This document shows, in pieces, positions 42,315 to 50,789 of a stretch of 64,000 bases of DNA. The stretch's first letter is position 1, and each line of letters opens with the position of its first letter. Source of the DNA: Acidobacteriota bacterium (GTDB lineage Bacteria > Acidobacteriota > Blastocatellia > Pyrinomonadales > Pyrinomonadaceae); contig JADJWI010000007.1 in NCBI GenBank assembly GCA_016716435.1, positions 172,764 to 236,763 on the forward strand, in the 5' to 3' direction. Made by a program: the position numbers and the translations under genes. Below the pieces are notes generated by a model. That model saw only the letters and a program-made list of their open reading frames with translations. It ran no database searches and had not been told where the DNA came from.

Positions 42315-42335
42315 GTTTCTTGAAGCCAAAAGCAA

Positions 42336-42372
42336 AAAGGAAAAAGCCAGCGTATAGCTGGCTTTTTCCTTT
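42336..42372. terminator. Bidirectional terminator between converging genes
   Basis: A 16-bp perfect stem, AAAGGAAAAAGCCAGC and its complement with loop GTATA, carries a T-run on either strand. It lies between the POT gene and the small minus-strand gene. Confidence 0.85.
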
Positions 42373-42392
42373 GAAACATTGCTTGAGCGAAT

Positions 42393-42611
42393 CTACTTCT
42401 CCCGCTCTCGGTAGGCCATCATCGCCTCGGCCGAGCCGGCGTGGACGATCTCCGGCTTGTGATACTTCCAGTGCTTTTCGAAGTCTTCGTCTGAGAGCTC
42501 GGGCATTTCGGTCCGGGTTTTCTCTTTTAAATAATTTTCCGCCCAGGCACGAATTTCAGGATCTCTGTTCAACGCCGTGCGGGCTCCGTGCATCAAATTG
42601 TCACGTTCCAT
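42393..42611 (-). CDS. Hypothetical 72-aa protein
   Basis: Highly charged and helical, with no signal or membrane segment (MERDNLMHGARTALNRDPEI, ELSDEDFEKHWKYHKPEIVH, AEAMMAYREREK). I do not recognise it. The frame is supported by a terminator just downstream (42336-42372) and GGAGATCAGAG about 10 bases before the ATG on this strand. There are no other genes in this strip, so it is a plausible stand-alone cytoplasmic protein. Confidence 0.55.
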   Translation of the reverse strand: MERDNLMHGARTALNRDPEIRAWAENYLKEKTRTEMPELSDEDFEKHWKYHKPEIVHAGSAEAMMAYREREK

Positions 42612-42751
42612 TTCTCTGATCTCCTTGTGGTAGGTTAGATTCTAGTGGGCGGCCCTTTGCTCTGGCAAGGGCTCATTTTTTAATATTCGCAATTCGCGTT
42701 CGTCCGTCTCTTCTCGCGGCCGGACGTCCGATTCGGGGGTAATTGATCAAA

Positions 42752-44296
42752 GTGAAACAATTTTTACTTTCGCTCCTGCTGCTTTCGTCCTTTTTCGTCG
42801 GAAGCATCGACGCACAGCGCACACGTCCGGCACAAAGGCCCGCGACAACGGCAACCACAGCACAGCCGGCACAAACTCGGCCAAGCTTCGAGGTCCCATT
42901 CGTCAGCAAGACACTGCCGAACGGCCTTGAGGTCATCGTTCTCGAAGACCCGAGCCTGCCGATAGTAACGGTCGAGCTTGCCGTCCGCAACGGGTCTTTC
43001 ACCGAGCCACCGGAACTAAACGGCCTCTCGCACCTTTACGAGCACATGTTCTTCAAAACGAACTTAGCCTCGCTGCTTTTTCAGTGTCAGCCCTTCGTTC
43101 TCCGCGGCGGCGTTAACCCGGTCTGTGACGAACCGATGCGGCTCAAAGACCAGATCGGCGATGTCAGCTACCTTCGCGATGTGGATAAGCTCGGCATCGC
43201 ACAGAACGGCTCGACCCGCGAGGAGGTCGTAAATTACTACTTCACCACGACCAGCCAGAACCTGCCGACCGCGGTAAGGATAATCAACAACGCCGTCCGA
43301 TACCCGCTCTTCGACCAGCAAGAGCTTGAGAATGAGAAGCAGATCGTGATCGGCGAACTTGAACGGAACGAATCGAACCCGTTCTCATATCTTTTTCAGG
43401 AGCTGAACGACCGTCTCTATTTCAAGTACCCGACGCGAAAGAATCCCGGCGGCACCCGAGCAACTGTCGCTGCCGCAACGACCGAGAAGATGCGGATAAT
43501 CCAGTCGCGGTATTACTTTCCCAACAACGCTGCACTGATCGTCACCGGCGATGCGAAACCCGACGACGTGTTCAAGCTGGTTCAAGAAACAATGGGCAGT
43601 TGGGAACCGCGGAAGGTCGATCCTTTTAAGGAGTTCCCACTTGTTGAGCACCCGCCGCTCCCGAAAAGCAGCGGTGTGGTCATCGAAAAGAACACCGGCG
43701 AGGAAAGCCAGAGCGAAGACCAGAACGTTTTTATACTGCTCGGCTGGCACGGGCCATCTATCGGCAAGGACGATGCCTCGACCTATGCTGCCGATGTCTT
43801 TTCCTACATTCTCTCGCAGCCCGATCATCGATTTCAGCGGAACCTGATCGATACCGGCCTCGCGTCGTCCGTCTCGATCAATTACTACACGCAGCGAAAC
43901 GTTGGGCCGATCACGGTGTTTCTGATCACGACTCCCGATAAAGCCAAGGCCGCCCTTAAGGCCGTCCATGCCGAGATCGGACAGTTTACGAACCCGAACT
44001 ATTACACCGACGAAGAGCTTGAGAATTCAAAGAATATCTTGGAAAACCTCGACCTCTTTGACCGCGAGAAGCCTTCCGAGTATTCGCATACGCTCGGTTT
44101 TTGGTGGTCCTCGACCGGGATCGATTATTTCCGCGGATATCACCGGAATCTCCGGGCTGCCTCGCGTGCGGACATTAACCGCTACGTGAATACCTACATA
44201 ACAGGCAAACCGCGAGTCGGCGTAGCCTTGGTAGCTCCCGAGGCGAAGGCGAAAGCCGCCCTTACCGAGCAAGACCTTACGGGAGGTGCGAAGTAA
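42752..44296 (+). CDS. M16 zinc metallopeptidase (active subunit), exported
   Basis: 514 aa from a GTG at 42752; a TTG nine bases earlier has a too-short gap to GGGGGT. The signal peptide is FLLSLLLLSSFFVGSIDA. The inverted zinc motif HxxEH is in LSHLYEHMFF, and the third ligand glutamate in ELENEKQIVIGELE. About 45 residues (FQCQPFVLRGGVNPVCDEPM onward) are inserted after the zinc motif, before GSTREE. The C-terminal half is the inactive M16 domain. It degrades peptides in the periplasm. Its stop overlaps the next gene as TAATG, and the pair probably forms a heterodimer. Confidence 0.9.
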   Translation: MKQFLLSLLLLSSFFVGSIDAQRTRPAQRPATTATTAQPAQTRPSFEVPFVSKTLPNGLEVIVLEDPSLPIVTVELAVRNGSFTEPPELNGLSHLYEHMFFKTNLASLLFQCQPFVLRGGVNPVCDEPMRLKDQIGDVSYLRDVDKLGIAQNGSTREEVVNYYFTTTSQNLPTAVRIINNAVRYPLFDQQELENEKQIVIGELERNESNPFSYLFQELNDRLYFKYPTRKNPGGTRATVAAATTEKMRIIQSRYYFPNNAALIVTGDAKPDDVFKLVQETMGSWEPRKVDPFKEFPLVEHPPLPKSSGVVIEKNTGEESQSEDQNVFILLGWHGPSIGKDDASTYAADVFSYILSQPDHRFQRNLIDTGLASSVSINYYTQRNVGPITVFLITTPDKAKAALKAVHAEIGQFTNPNYYTDEELENSKNILENLDLFDREKPSEYSHTLGFWWSSTGIDYFRGYHRNLRAASRADINRYVNTYITGKPRVGVALVAPEAKAKAALTEQDLTGGAK

Positions 44297-45666
44297 TGAA
44301 CTATTCGAACCTCCGAGCAATTTTTATGATCAAGAACCTTCGAGTCGCTGCCTTTTTGTTTATTGCAGTGGCTTTCGCTTCCGCCACCTCGTTTGCCCAG
44401 CCCGCTGCGGCCATTAACGACTCTTCGAAGCTCGTTACCGAGTTTGAGGTCAACGGGCTCAAGGTGCTTGTCAAACAGCGGCCTTCGGCCCCGACATTCT
44501 CGGGCGGACTCTTCTTCAAAGGCGGGGTTCGCAATTACACCGCAGAGACCGCCGGCATCGAAAACTTTATGCTGAACGTAGCGACCGAGGCCGGCAAACG
44601 CTTCGACCGTCAACAGGTCCGCCGCGAACTCTCGCGGACCGGAAGCTCGCTTGCCGGCTCGGCCGGAAGCGATTTCGGCGTGATCTCTTTCGTCTCGACC
44701 AAGGAGAATTTCGACCGCATCTGGAATGTTTTTACTGACGTCACGCTCGACCCGGCTTTCGCTACTGAGGACGTGGAACGTGTCCGCCAGCAAATGCTTG
44801 CTGGCCTTCGCGAACGCGAAACCAGCCCCGATGCCGCCTTGGCAGCGGCACAAGAGCGGGTTCTCTACGCCGGGCATCCTTACGGCATCGACTCGCAGGG
44901 TACGATACCGTCCGTTCAGGGGTTTACGGCCAATCAGCTCCGCGAGCATCACAAGAAACTGATGCAAACCTCGCGGATGCTGCTTGTCATTGTCGGTGAT
45001 ATCGACCCGAAGCTCGTCCGCGAAAAGGTCGAAGCCGCGTTTGGCAAACTTCCGAAGGGCAACTATAAGCATGAGCCGCTGCCGGCTCTTGATTTCTCGA
45101 AGCAGACGCTCGAGGTCACTAGCCGTTCGCTGCAAACGAATTACGTTCAAGGAGCTTTCCCCGCTCCGTCGCTCGCCGACCCGGACTATTACGCGATGCG
45201 GGTTGCGGTGACGATCCTTCAGCAGCTTGTTTATCAGGAGGTCCGCATCCAGCGGCAACTCTCCTATGCCCCAAACGCCGAGATGAATAATCAGGCGGTA
45301 AACTACGGGTTTATCTACGTGACGACCGTTGACCCAAATCAATCCGTAAAGGTAATGCTCGATCAGGTGAACCTGCTTCGTACCCAGACCGTAACCGATG
45401 AGTTTATCGACGGGATGGCCGGGCAATTCGTCACGCAGTATTATACCGATCAGCAAACGAACGCCGCACAGGCGGCCGAGCTTGCCCGGTATGAGCTTAT
45501 CGGCGGCGGTTGGAAGCGTTCCTTTGAGTTCCTTGAGAAAATGACGGCGGTTACGGCCTTGGACGTTCGCCGAGTTTCTGAGAAATATCTCAAGAACTTC
45601 CGTTTCGTTGTTGTCGGAGACCCGCGGTCGGCCGATCCTGCCGTGTTCACGGCCCAATCGCGTTAA
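44296..45666 (+). CDS. M16-family peptidase, inactive partner subunit
   Basis: 456 aa. The signal peptide follows a short leader (LRVAAFLFIAVAFASATSFA); an ATG at 44326 is an alternative start. The HxxEH site is replaced (GIENFMLNVATEAGKRFD), so zinc is not bound, but the rest of both M16 halves is kept: YAGHPYGIDSQGT, LLVIVGDIDPKLVREKVE and VRIQRQLSYAPNAEM, the last resembling the R/Y site that clamps substrate in the partner. The one-base overlap with the upstream gene supports co-translation of an alpha/beta-type pair like bacterial M16B peptidases. It ends in a 12-bp bidirectional terminator. Confidence 0.9.
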   Translation: MNYSNLRAIFMIKNLRVAAFLFIAVAFASATSFAQPAAAINDSSKLVTEFEVNGLKVLVKQRPSAPTFSGGLFFKGGVRNYTAETAGIENFMLNVATEAGKRFDRQQVRRELSRTGSSLAGSAGSDFGVISFVSTKENFDRIWNVFTDVTLDPAFATEDVERVRQQMLAGLRERETSPDAALAAAQERVLYAGHPYGIDSQGTIPSVQGFTANQLREHHKKLMQTSRMLLVIVGDIDPKLVREKVEAAFGKLPKGNYKHEPLPALDFSKQTLEVTSRSLQTNYVQGAFPAPSLADPDYYAMRVAVTILQQLVYQEVRIQRQLSYAPNAEMNNQAVNYGFIYVTTVDPNQSVKVMLDQVNLLRTQTVTDEFIDGMAGQFVTQYYTDQQTNAAQAAELARYELIGGGWKRSFEFLEKMTAVTALDVRRVSEKYLKNFRFVVVGDPRSADPAVFTAQSR

Positions 45667-45690
45667 CCATAGCGGTTTCATCAAAAAAGG

Positions 45691-45718
45691 AAAGAGTCGG
45701 GACCGCTCCCGACTCTTT
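45691..45718. terminator. Bidirectional terminator after the M16 operon
   Basis: AAAGAGTCGGGA and its perfect complement with loop CCGC (12-bp stem), bordered by A/T-rich bases on both sides. It lies between the M16 pair and the convergent FecR gene. Confidence 0.85.
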
Positions 45719-45736
45719 CGCATTTTATAACCGACG

Positions 45737-47764
45737 CTATTCGCCATCCTTACCTTTTCTTTCCGAAGCAAGCGGAGGTGAGGGCTTCCGTGGTTCGGGT
45801 TTTGACTCGCTCTTTGGCGGAGCGGGCTTTGGCGTTTCTCTCCTCGGCGGCGGGCTCGGCCTCGGGGCCGGTGCCGGACGCGGTGCCGGAGTTTCACGCC
45901 TCACTGGCGGTTCGGCCCTCCGCGGGGTTTCCGTCCTTGGCGGCTGAGGCTGTGGTCTCGGCTGCGGATTGAAGGGCGGCGATGGCCGTGTATTTCGCTC
46001 GACCGGCGGCTCGGGTTTTCGGTCCGGCGATGTTTGCCTCGGCGTGGGCCGCGGTATGTATGTCGGCGTCCGCTCCGGCGGCTTTGAGGTCACCTGCGGT
46101 TCGACCCTCGGCACGCTGCGGTCGAAGGCACCTGTTCTGCGTCGCGGCTCTGCCGTCGTTTGCGGCGGCGTCCTTTCCGCAGGGACGGGTGTCGTCACGA
46201 GCGGCGGCCTTCCGCCTAGCATTCGTCGGTCCTTGAGTTCACGGTCAAGCGGAGCATTCGGCTTTCGCGTTTCGGCACCGGTAGCGACCGGCACTTCACG
46301 TTTCGCGATCACCGGTTTCTCTGTCAAAATGCCGCGGCCCGGTTTCCGATCGATACTGCCGATGTCCGGCATGTTCGGCGGCGTTTTATTCTCGAAAGGC
46401 GATTTCGTCAGTATTTCCCTCGCGTCCGCCAGCGGAGGCCTTTGTCCGGCCCTCGGCTCTCGGCCGAAGTCCTTCCCCGGAACGGTAACTACCGAACCAG
46501 CCGGAACCCGCTGAAACGGCGGAGTCCGAAGCCGTGCCATCCGTTCGGCATTGCTCTGCCCACTCGGCACCGGTTGCGTTGGCTGAGTCGGATTTGGTGT
46601 GCTTGGTCGCGGATTTCGGCCGCGACGCCGGTTTCCGTAATACCGCCGATTGTAATCGTAATAAGGATATTGATATGGCAGCGGATACCAGCAATAGTTG
46701 CCGTTTCGTTGCGTCAAAACAACGAGTGCCGGCCGCCACCAGCTTCTGCCGCCGCGGTATGAGCTATACGGCGACCAATACCATCGGCCGCGATGCCAGA
46801 CCCAACGGCCGTGGTGATATGTCGCCCAGCCCCAAGGTTCGTCGTTAACCCAGACCCAGCCGTAGGATGACATCCAACGCCAGTGTCCGTAGCGATAGGG
46901 CGACCAATCGTTGTAGCTGCTTATCGTCGAGGAATATGGCCGCCACATATATCCATAGTCCTGCGTGTATTCCCAGTCGCCGTAGCTATCAAGCTCGTCG
47001 GCGCCGTAGATATCGCGGTCGTAATACGTACCGTAGTGCGCGTTCTGCAACCGTCGCGAGATCGCTGAATCACGCTCGACCACCCAACGGTCAAACTCAT
47101 CAGAAACACCTGCGTAGTCCAGGTTCTCCCAGTCGCCCGCACTCCGACCGTCGATGATCACCCGAGCCGAACGGCCCGAGCGAAGCGTAAAGCCTGACGT
47201 CGAGGAGTAGATGCGAGCTTCGCCCGTTTCGCCCGTGCTCACTCGCACATCGATATCGCCGGGGCGGCCCGAGTCAACGCGGTACGTCCCAGACGTCTGA
47301 GCCGCAAGCGTCATCCGCGGGGCATCTATCTCAAAAAAGGTCTGCTGAGCATCGAATTCAAGCAGCGTCGCGCTCGCCGTTCCTTGCGGAACGCTCAAGG
47401 CGATGCCTTCGTCCTTAAGCGTCACGATGCGGAGCTGAGAATCAAATGAAAGGCGTACGAACTTATTCAAACCAAACTGGATCTCGACGCGACCATCGGA
47501 GTTGGTCACAAGCTCGTCGCCCTCGACCAGCGGCAGATTCAGAACGGCGACTTCCCATTCTTCAGTGCCCTCACGACGGACGCGTGCCTCGCCGCGGATG
47601 TCGCTGATGCGGGCAACGCGGTCGGTCACAATCGGCTCGTCGCTTCCACTGTCGCTGTAAAGAGCGTTTTCGCTGTAATAGTCATCCTGGCCGGCCACAG
47701 ATGGGACGAGCATTGCGGCAAGGGCGAGGATCATGATCAAAGTCTTTGTAGCTTGGGGTCTCAT
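45737..47764 (-). CDS. Exported FecR-domain protein with aromatic repeats and Pro-rich tail
   Basis: 675 aa from the ATG at 47764, which precedes a signal peptide (TLIMILALAAMLVPSVAG); an ATG 36 bases earlier is weaker. Residues about 45-220 are a FecR domain (ARVRREGTEEWE, NLPLVEGDELVT, VEIQFGLNKFVRLS). A Trp/Tyr-rich region follows (DYGYMWRP, WSPYRYGHWRWM, YGWVWVNDEPWGWATYHHG, WVWHRGRWYW), as in DUF6600-like secreted proteins. The last about 280 residues are Pro/Arg-rich and disordered. There is no transmembrane helix after the FecR domain, so it is not a classical FecR anti-sigma factor. A surface or cell-wall role is inferred. Confidence 0.8.
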   Translation of the reverse strand: MRPQATKTLIMILALAAMLVPSVAGQDDYYSENALYSDSGSDEPIVTDRVARISDIRGEARVRREGTEEWEVAVLNLPLVEGDELVTNSDGRVEIQFGLNKFVRLSFDSQLRIVTLKDEGIALSVPQGTASATLLEFDAQQTFFEIDAPRMTLAAQTSGTYRVDSGRPGDIDVRVSTGETGEARIYSSTSGFTLRSGRSARVIIDGRSAGDWENLDYAGVSDEFDRWVVERDSAISRRLQNAHYGTYYDRDIYGADELDSYGDWEYTQDYGYMWRPYSSTISSYNDWSPYRYGHWRWMSSYGWVWVNDEPWGWATYHHGRWVWHRGRWYWSPYSSYRGGRSWWRPALVVLTQRNGNYCWYPLPYQYPYYDYNRRYYGNRRRGRNPRPSTPNPTQPTQPVPSGQSNAERMARLRTPPFQRVPAGSVVTVPGKDFGREPRAGQRPPLADAREILTKSPFENKTPPNMPDIGSIDRKPGRGILTEKPVIAKREVPVATGAETRKPNAPLDRELKDRRMLGGRPPLVTTPVPAERTPPQTTAEPRRRTGAFDRSVPRVEPQVTSKPPERTPTYIPRPTPRQTSPDRKPEPPVERNTRPSPPFNPQPRPQPQPPRTETPRRAEPPVRRETPAPRPAPAPRPSPPPRRETPKPAPPKSESKPEPRKPSPPLASERKGKDGE

Positions 47765-48067
47765 AAATTTCTCCAATACGCTTTTCGGGGCGAGCCGCAT
47801 GCATTCGGTGGCCGAACGCAGCGTTTTATTAAGGATTTCTGCAATAATCGTTCCGAAATCGTATATCTATGTGGAAATCGGGCTCTCGGCGAGCTACAAA
47901 AGTGGATTTGACCGCAAAACTCCATGTTTTACTGCCTCTAGAATGCCCCTCTGACATATGAACCGGCTTCGTCGAGCCCGAGCCGCTACATGGTCGTTCC
48001 GAGCCGCCCTGACCAAAACGTGCAACCCAGCATACGTCTTCGGACGTTTTCGTGCGTTGAGAGCGGA
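47765..48067. other. Non-coding gap between two minus-strand genes
   Basis: 303 bases with no gene I can support. It should contain the promoter of the FecR gene, but no convincing -35/-10 pair was found. A short ACGTC-TTCG-GACGT hairpin occurs at 48034-48047, without a useful T-run. Confidence 0.5.
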
Positions 48068-49360
48068 TCACTCGAGACCCGGATCGACCTTTAGAACGAA
48101 AGGCCGAGACGCGATATACATCATTCCCGCATCGTCGAAGGTGATGCCAAAAGCCTGATTAGCCTTGAGAGTTTTCAGCGGGCGGCCCTCGGGTGTGAAG
48201 ACCGCGATAGAGCTTGTGTCCGAGAGAAATATCCGTCCTGCCGGATCAAGGGCGATGTCGTTTGCGGAGCGAAGCCCGGTCGGGATGCGGTTAAGAAACT
48301 TCCCATCCGAAGAGAATTTCACGAGCTCGTCGGTCGTCCGCTCGACGAGAAAAACGAACCCGTTTCCGTCAACATCAACCTTTTCAAAGCCGAAGGAAGA
48401 GTTTGAGTCCTTTGCCGCGTTCTTAAAGGAGCGAAGCAGCTTCAGGTCCTTATCGTAGATATCAAAGCCATCGCGGCCGGCCGAATAGACTCGGCCGTCA
48501 AGCCCGATGGCAATTCCCCGCAGCCGACGCTCCGCTACCTGTGCGGCGATGGTTCCTTCGTCGCCGTCAAAGGCCGTGATGCCCTTGCTCGTCGCAAGAT
48601 AAACGCGGCCAGATCGGCTGACGCCAAGATCATAGACATTTTCATTCTCGCCGACTGGCCATGCCGAGATGAACTTCCCGTCCGGCCCGAAGACCTGGAT
48701 CCGTCCGGGCGAATAGTCTGAGCTGTAAATGCGACCGGCGGCATCTACGGCGACCACGCGGTTGTCCTTGAACCGTCCCGCACCCGTTCCCTCACCGCCG
48801 AAACGGAGAAGCTCGGCCATTCCGGCCTCATTGCCGCCCGGCCGGACGGGCCGTGTGCCGGATGGGGTCTCGGACACCGGCCCGTCGATATCGTCCGAGG
48901 GCGACGCAACAAGGAATAGCGCGGCAGTGACTCCGGCGATCGCGAGAAAGACCGCCGAGAACACCGCAATAGTGATCGCTCCGACGGCAACGCCCGCCTT
49001 CTTTGCCGTACGCGGATCGATGAGCGGGCCTCCGGATGCTGCTCGCTGGATGACCTCGCCGAGATCGACCGGCCCGCCGCGTTCGATCGCCTCGACCGCA
49101 GATTTCGATTCGGCAAGCCCCGCTCCGGTCCGCTCGCGAAAGACCTTGATCGCCTCGATCTTCCTGCCTGCGGCACAGAGCCGGCGAACCTCTTCGTTCA
49201 ACCCGCCCGAACCTTCGGACCCCTGCGACGACACCGGCCGCCCACCAAAAACCTCCGGCGGTACGATCATGGTCGTCCCGCAAAACTGGCACTTCTGCGA
49301 CATCTGCCCCAAAAATTCAAGCGGGGCTGAACACGAGATACACTTAAATACTTGAGGCAT
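48068..49360 (-). CDS. Zinc-ribbon / L7/L12-like / NHL-propeller membrane protein
   Basis: 430 aa with an unusual chain of domains. Residues 1-30 hold a zinc ribbon with C7-x2-C10 and C24-x2-C27. About 55-95 resemble the ribosomal L7/L12 C-terminal fold (GRKIEAIKVFRERTGAGL, ESKSAVEAIE). One membrane helix lies near 125-155 (GAITIAVFSAVFLAIAGVTA). The rest is a six-bladed NHL-type propeller (FGPDGKFISAWPVGE, FDGDEGTIAAQV, SDTSSIAVFTPEGRPL) outside the membrane. The N-terminal half would face the cytoplasm, so it could pass information across the membrane. The role is unknown. Confidence 0.8.
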   Translation of the reverse strand: MPQVFKCISCSAPLEFLGQMSQKCQFCGTTMIVPPEVFGGRPVSSQGSEGSGGLNEEVRRLCAAGRKIEAIKVFRERTGAGLAESKSAVEAIERGGPVDLGEVIQRAASGGPLIDPRTAKKAGVAVGAITIAVFSAVFLAIAGVTAALFLVASPSDDIDGPVSETPSGTRPVRPGGNEAGMAELLRFGGEGTGAGRFKDNRVVAVDAAGRIYSSDYSPGRIQVFGPDGKFISAWPVGENENVYDLGVSRSGRVYLATSKGITAFDGDEGTIAAQVAERRLRGIAIGLDGRVYSAGRDGFDIYDKDLKLLRSFKNAAKDSNSSFGFEKVDVDGNGFVFLVERTTDELVKFSSDGKFLNRIPTGLRSANDIALDPAGRIFLSDTSSIAVFTPEGRPLKTLKANQAFGITFDDAGMMYIASRPFVLKVDPGLE

Positions 49361-49613
49361 ATTTATCTAGGGTCGCCGATCGGCGCGCTGAACGAGGATT
49401 AATTCGTGAAAATTTTGCCATACTTCGGTCACCTTTCGAAAAAGTCGGTACTCGAACGTATCGCCCAAGCTGGGACCACCTGCGATCGCCACATCCCTCC
49501 CGAGATTCTGCACTGCGAGATCTCTATGTGATTTTTTCATCTTTAACCCGGACTGCTCATTATACCGGCTGATTTGAATGATGAAACCAAACACGATAAA
49601 AACTTCGTGCGGA

Positions 49614-50702
49614 TTAACGCAGGTGCTTATGCAGAAAGCGGATGATCTTGTAGCCATCGATGTAGACCCAGGGCTTTTCGCCGAGCGTGTAATGGCCGCA
49701 GGGGATGGCGGCTTTGCTGTGGCGGATGCTGTGGCGGCGGAGGGCGTTCATCGTGTCGCGTGTCAGGTGGACGGGGAAGCTGAGGTCGTAGAGCGTGTAG
49801 ATATAACGCTGCGGGCGGGGCGGCAGGAGGGCGAGCTTTTCGAGATAAGCCATCGGCGAGACCGGCATCCAGAACTCGCGAAGCTGATCAAGCGAGATGC
49901 TGCCTTCGATTCCCTCGCGGACGTGATAGGTCGAGAGCCCGTGCCAGACGACATCCGCCATATAACCCGAGACGTGGTTGAAGACGACGGCGTCGATATC
50001 AAGGTCATGAACAAAAGCGAGAAATGCGACACAGGAACCGATGCTCGTGCCGACAACTCCGATCCGTTCGTAGCCCTGCCCGCGGAGCCACTTGACCGCC
50101 GCACGAGTATCGAGCACCGCCTGCCGGATCGATTGCAGCGAGCGGCCGATGTTCGACGAAACGAGATGATCGGCCCGCTCAAGTTCGGGTGGCATCCGCT
50201 CTTCGTGGTAGGGAAGCGTCAGCCGCAGGGCCGAGAGGCCGACGCGATTAAAGAACTTGCAGAGGTCGAAGTAAGTGCCGGCCTTTGCGTTCCAGTGCGG
50301 GAGCACAATGACCGCCGCCCGCTTATCCGGATGCGGAAAATAAGCACCAAAGGCGGTGTTGTTCTCAGCCGACGGCGTCTCAAGAGCACTCGGCCAGGTG
50401 ACGATCGGCATCTCGACCTGCTTGACGGGCCCGGAAAGCTCGGCGGCACTCAGCGATGCGGCCGAAGGATAAAGCCGCCGCTCGATGCTGAAATCGATCT
50501 CCGCCGGCAGCGAGAAATAGTCGTCGCTGTTCTCGACGATCCGCTTGGCCGCGGCGGCAAACTCGGTAGCGGGGTCACCGCCGTTGGCCTCGGGCGCAAT
50601 GAACTCGAGGCCCCATTCAAAAGGCCGGACCTCGCGATTGTCATTGAGCATCGCGAAGTATCGCTCCCGGTTGTGCATGTACCGCCGCAGCATAAACCTC
50701 AA
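49614..50702 (-). CDS. Alpha/beta hydrolase
   Basis: 362 aa, no signal peptide. The nucleophile elbow GTSIGSC is near residue 220 (V-x-G-x-S-x-G form), preceded by VLPHWNAKAG near 150, which is the oxyanion region. Candidate acid and histidine residues are in GTLYDLSFPVH-like segments (YIYTLYDLSFPVHLTRD) and at the C-terminus (CGHYTLGEKPWV). The N-terminus of about 100 residues before the core (MLRRYMHNRERYFAML) is unlike common lipases and resembles the ABHD18-like group. It is probably cytoplasmic. It is followed by 250 bases with no firm gene. Confidence 0.8.
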   Translation of the reverse strand: MRFMLRRYMHNRERYFAMLNDNREVRPFEWGLEFIAPEANGGDPATEFAAAAKRIVENSDDYFSLPAEIDFSIERRLYPSAASLSAAELSGPVKQVEMPIVTWPSALETPSAENNTAFGAYFPHPDKRAAVIVLPHWNAKAGTYFDLCKFFNRVGLSALRLTLPYHEERMPPELERADHLVSSNIGRSLQSIRQAVLDTRAAVKWLRGQGYERIGVVGTSIGSCVAFLAFVHDLDIDAVVFNHVSGYMADVVWHGLSTYHVREGIEGSISLDQLREFWMPVSPMAYLEKLALLPPRPQRYIYTLYDLSFPVHLTRDTMNALRRHSIRHSKAAIPCGHYTLGEKPWVYIDGYKIIRFLHKHLR

Positions 50703-50729
50703 TCGTATCGCTGGGCGGTGCGAAAAAGC

Positions 50730-50758
50730 AAAAAAGCCGCCGGAGCAGGTCCGGCGGC
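50730..50758 (-). terminator. Rho-independent terminator of the giant gene
   Basis: On the minus strand GCCGCCGGA and TCCGGCGGC form a 9-bp stem with loop CCTGC, followed by six T residues. It lies 32 bases after the stop at 50790. Confidence 0.85.
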
Positions 50759-50789
50759 AAGTGTCGATAAGCGGTGCGTCTCCCCAGGT

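Noticed and set aside
49367..49657. Minus-strand frame of 96 aa
   Set aside because: No ribosome site, no recognisable family, and it overlaps the 3' end of the hydrolase gene; it could be a small gene from an inner Met near 49540, but support is too weak.
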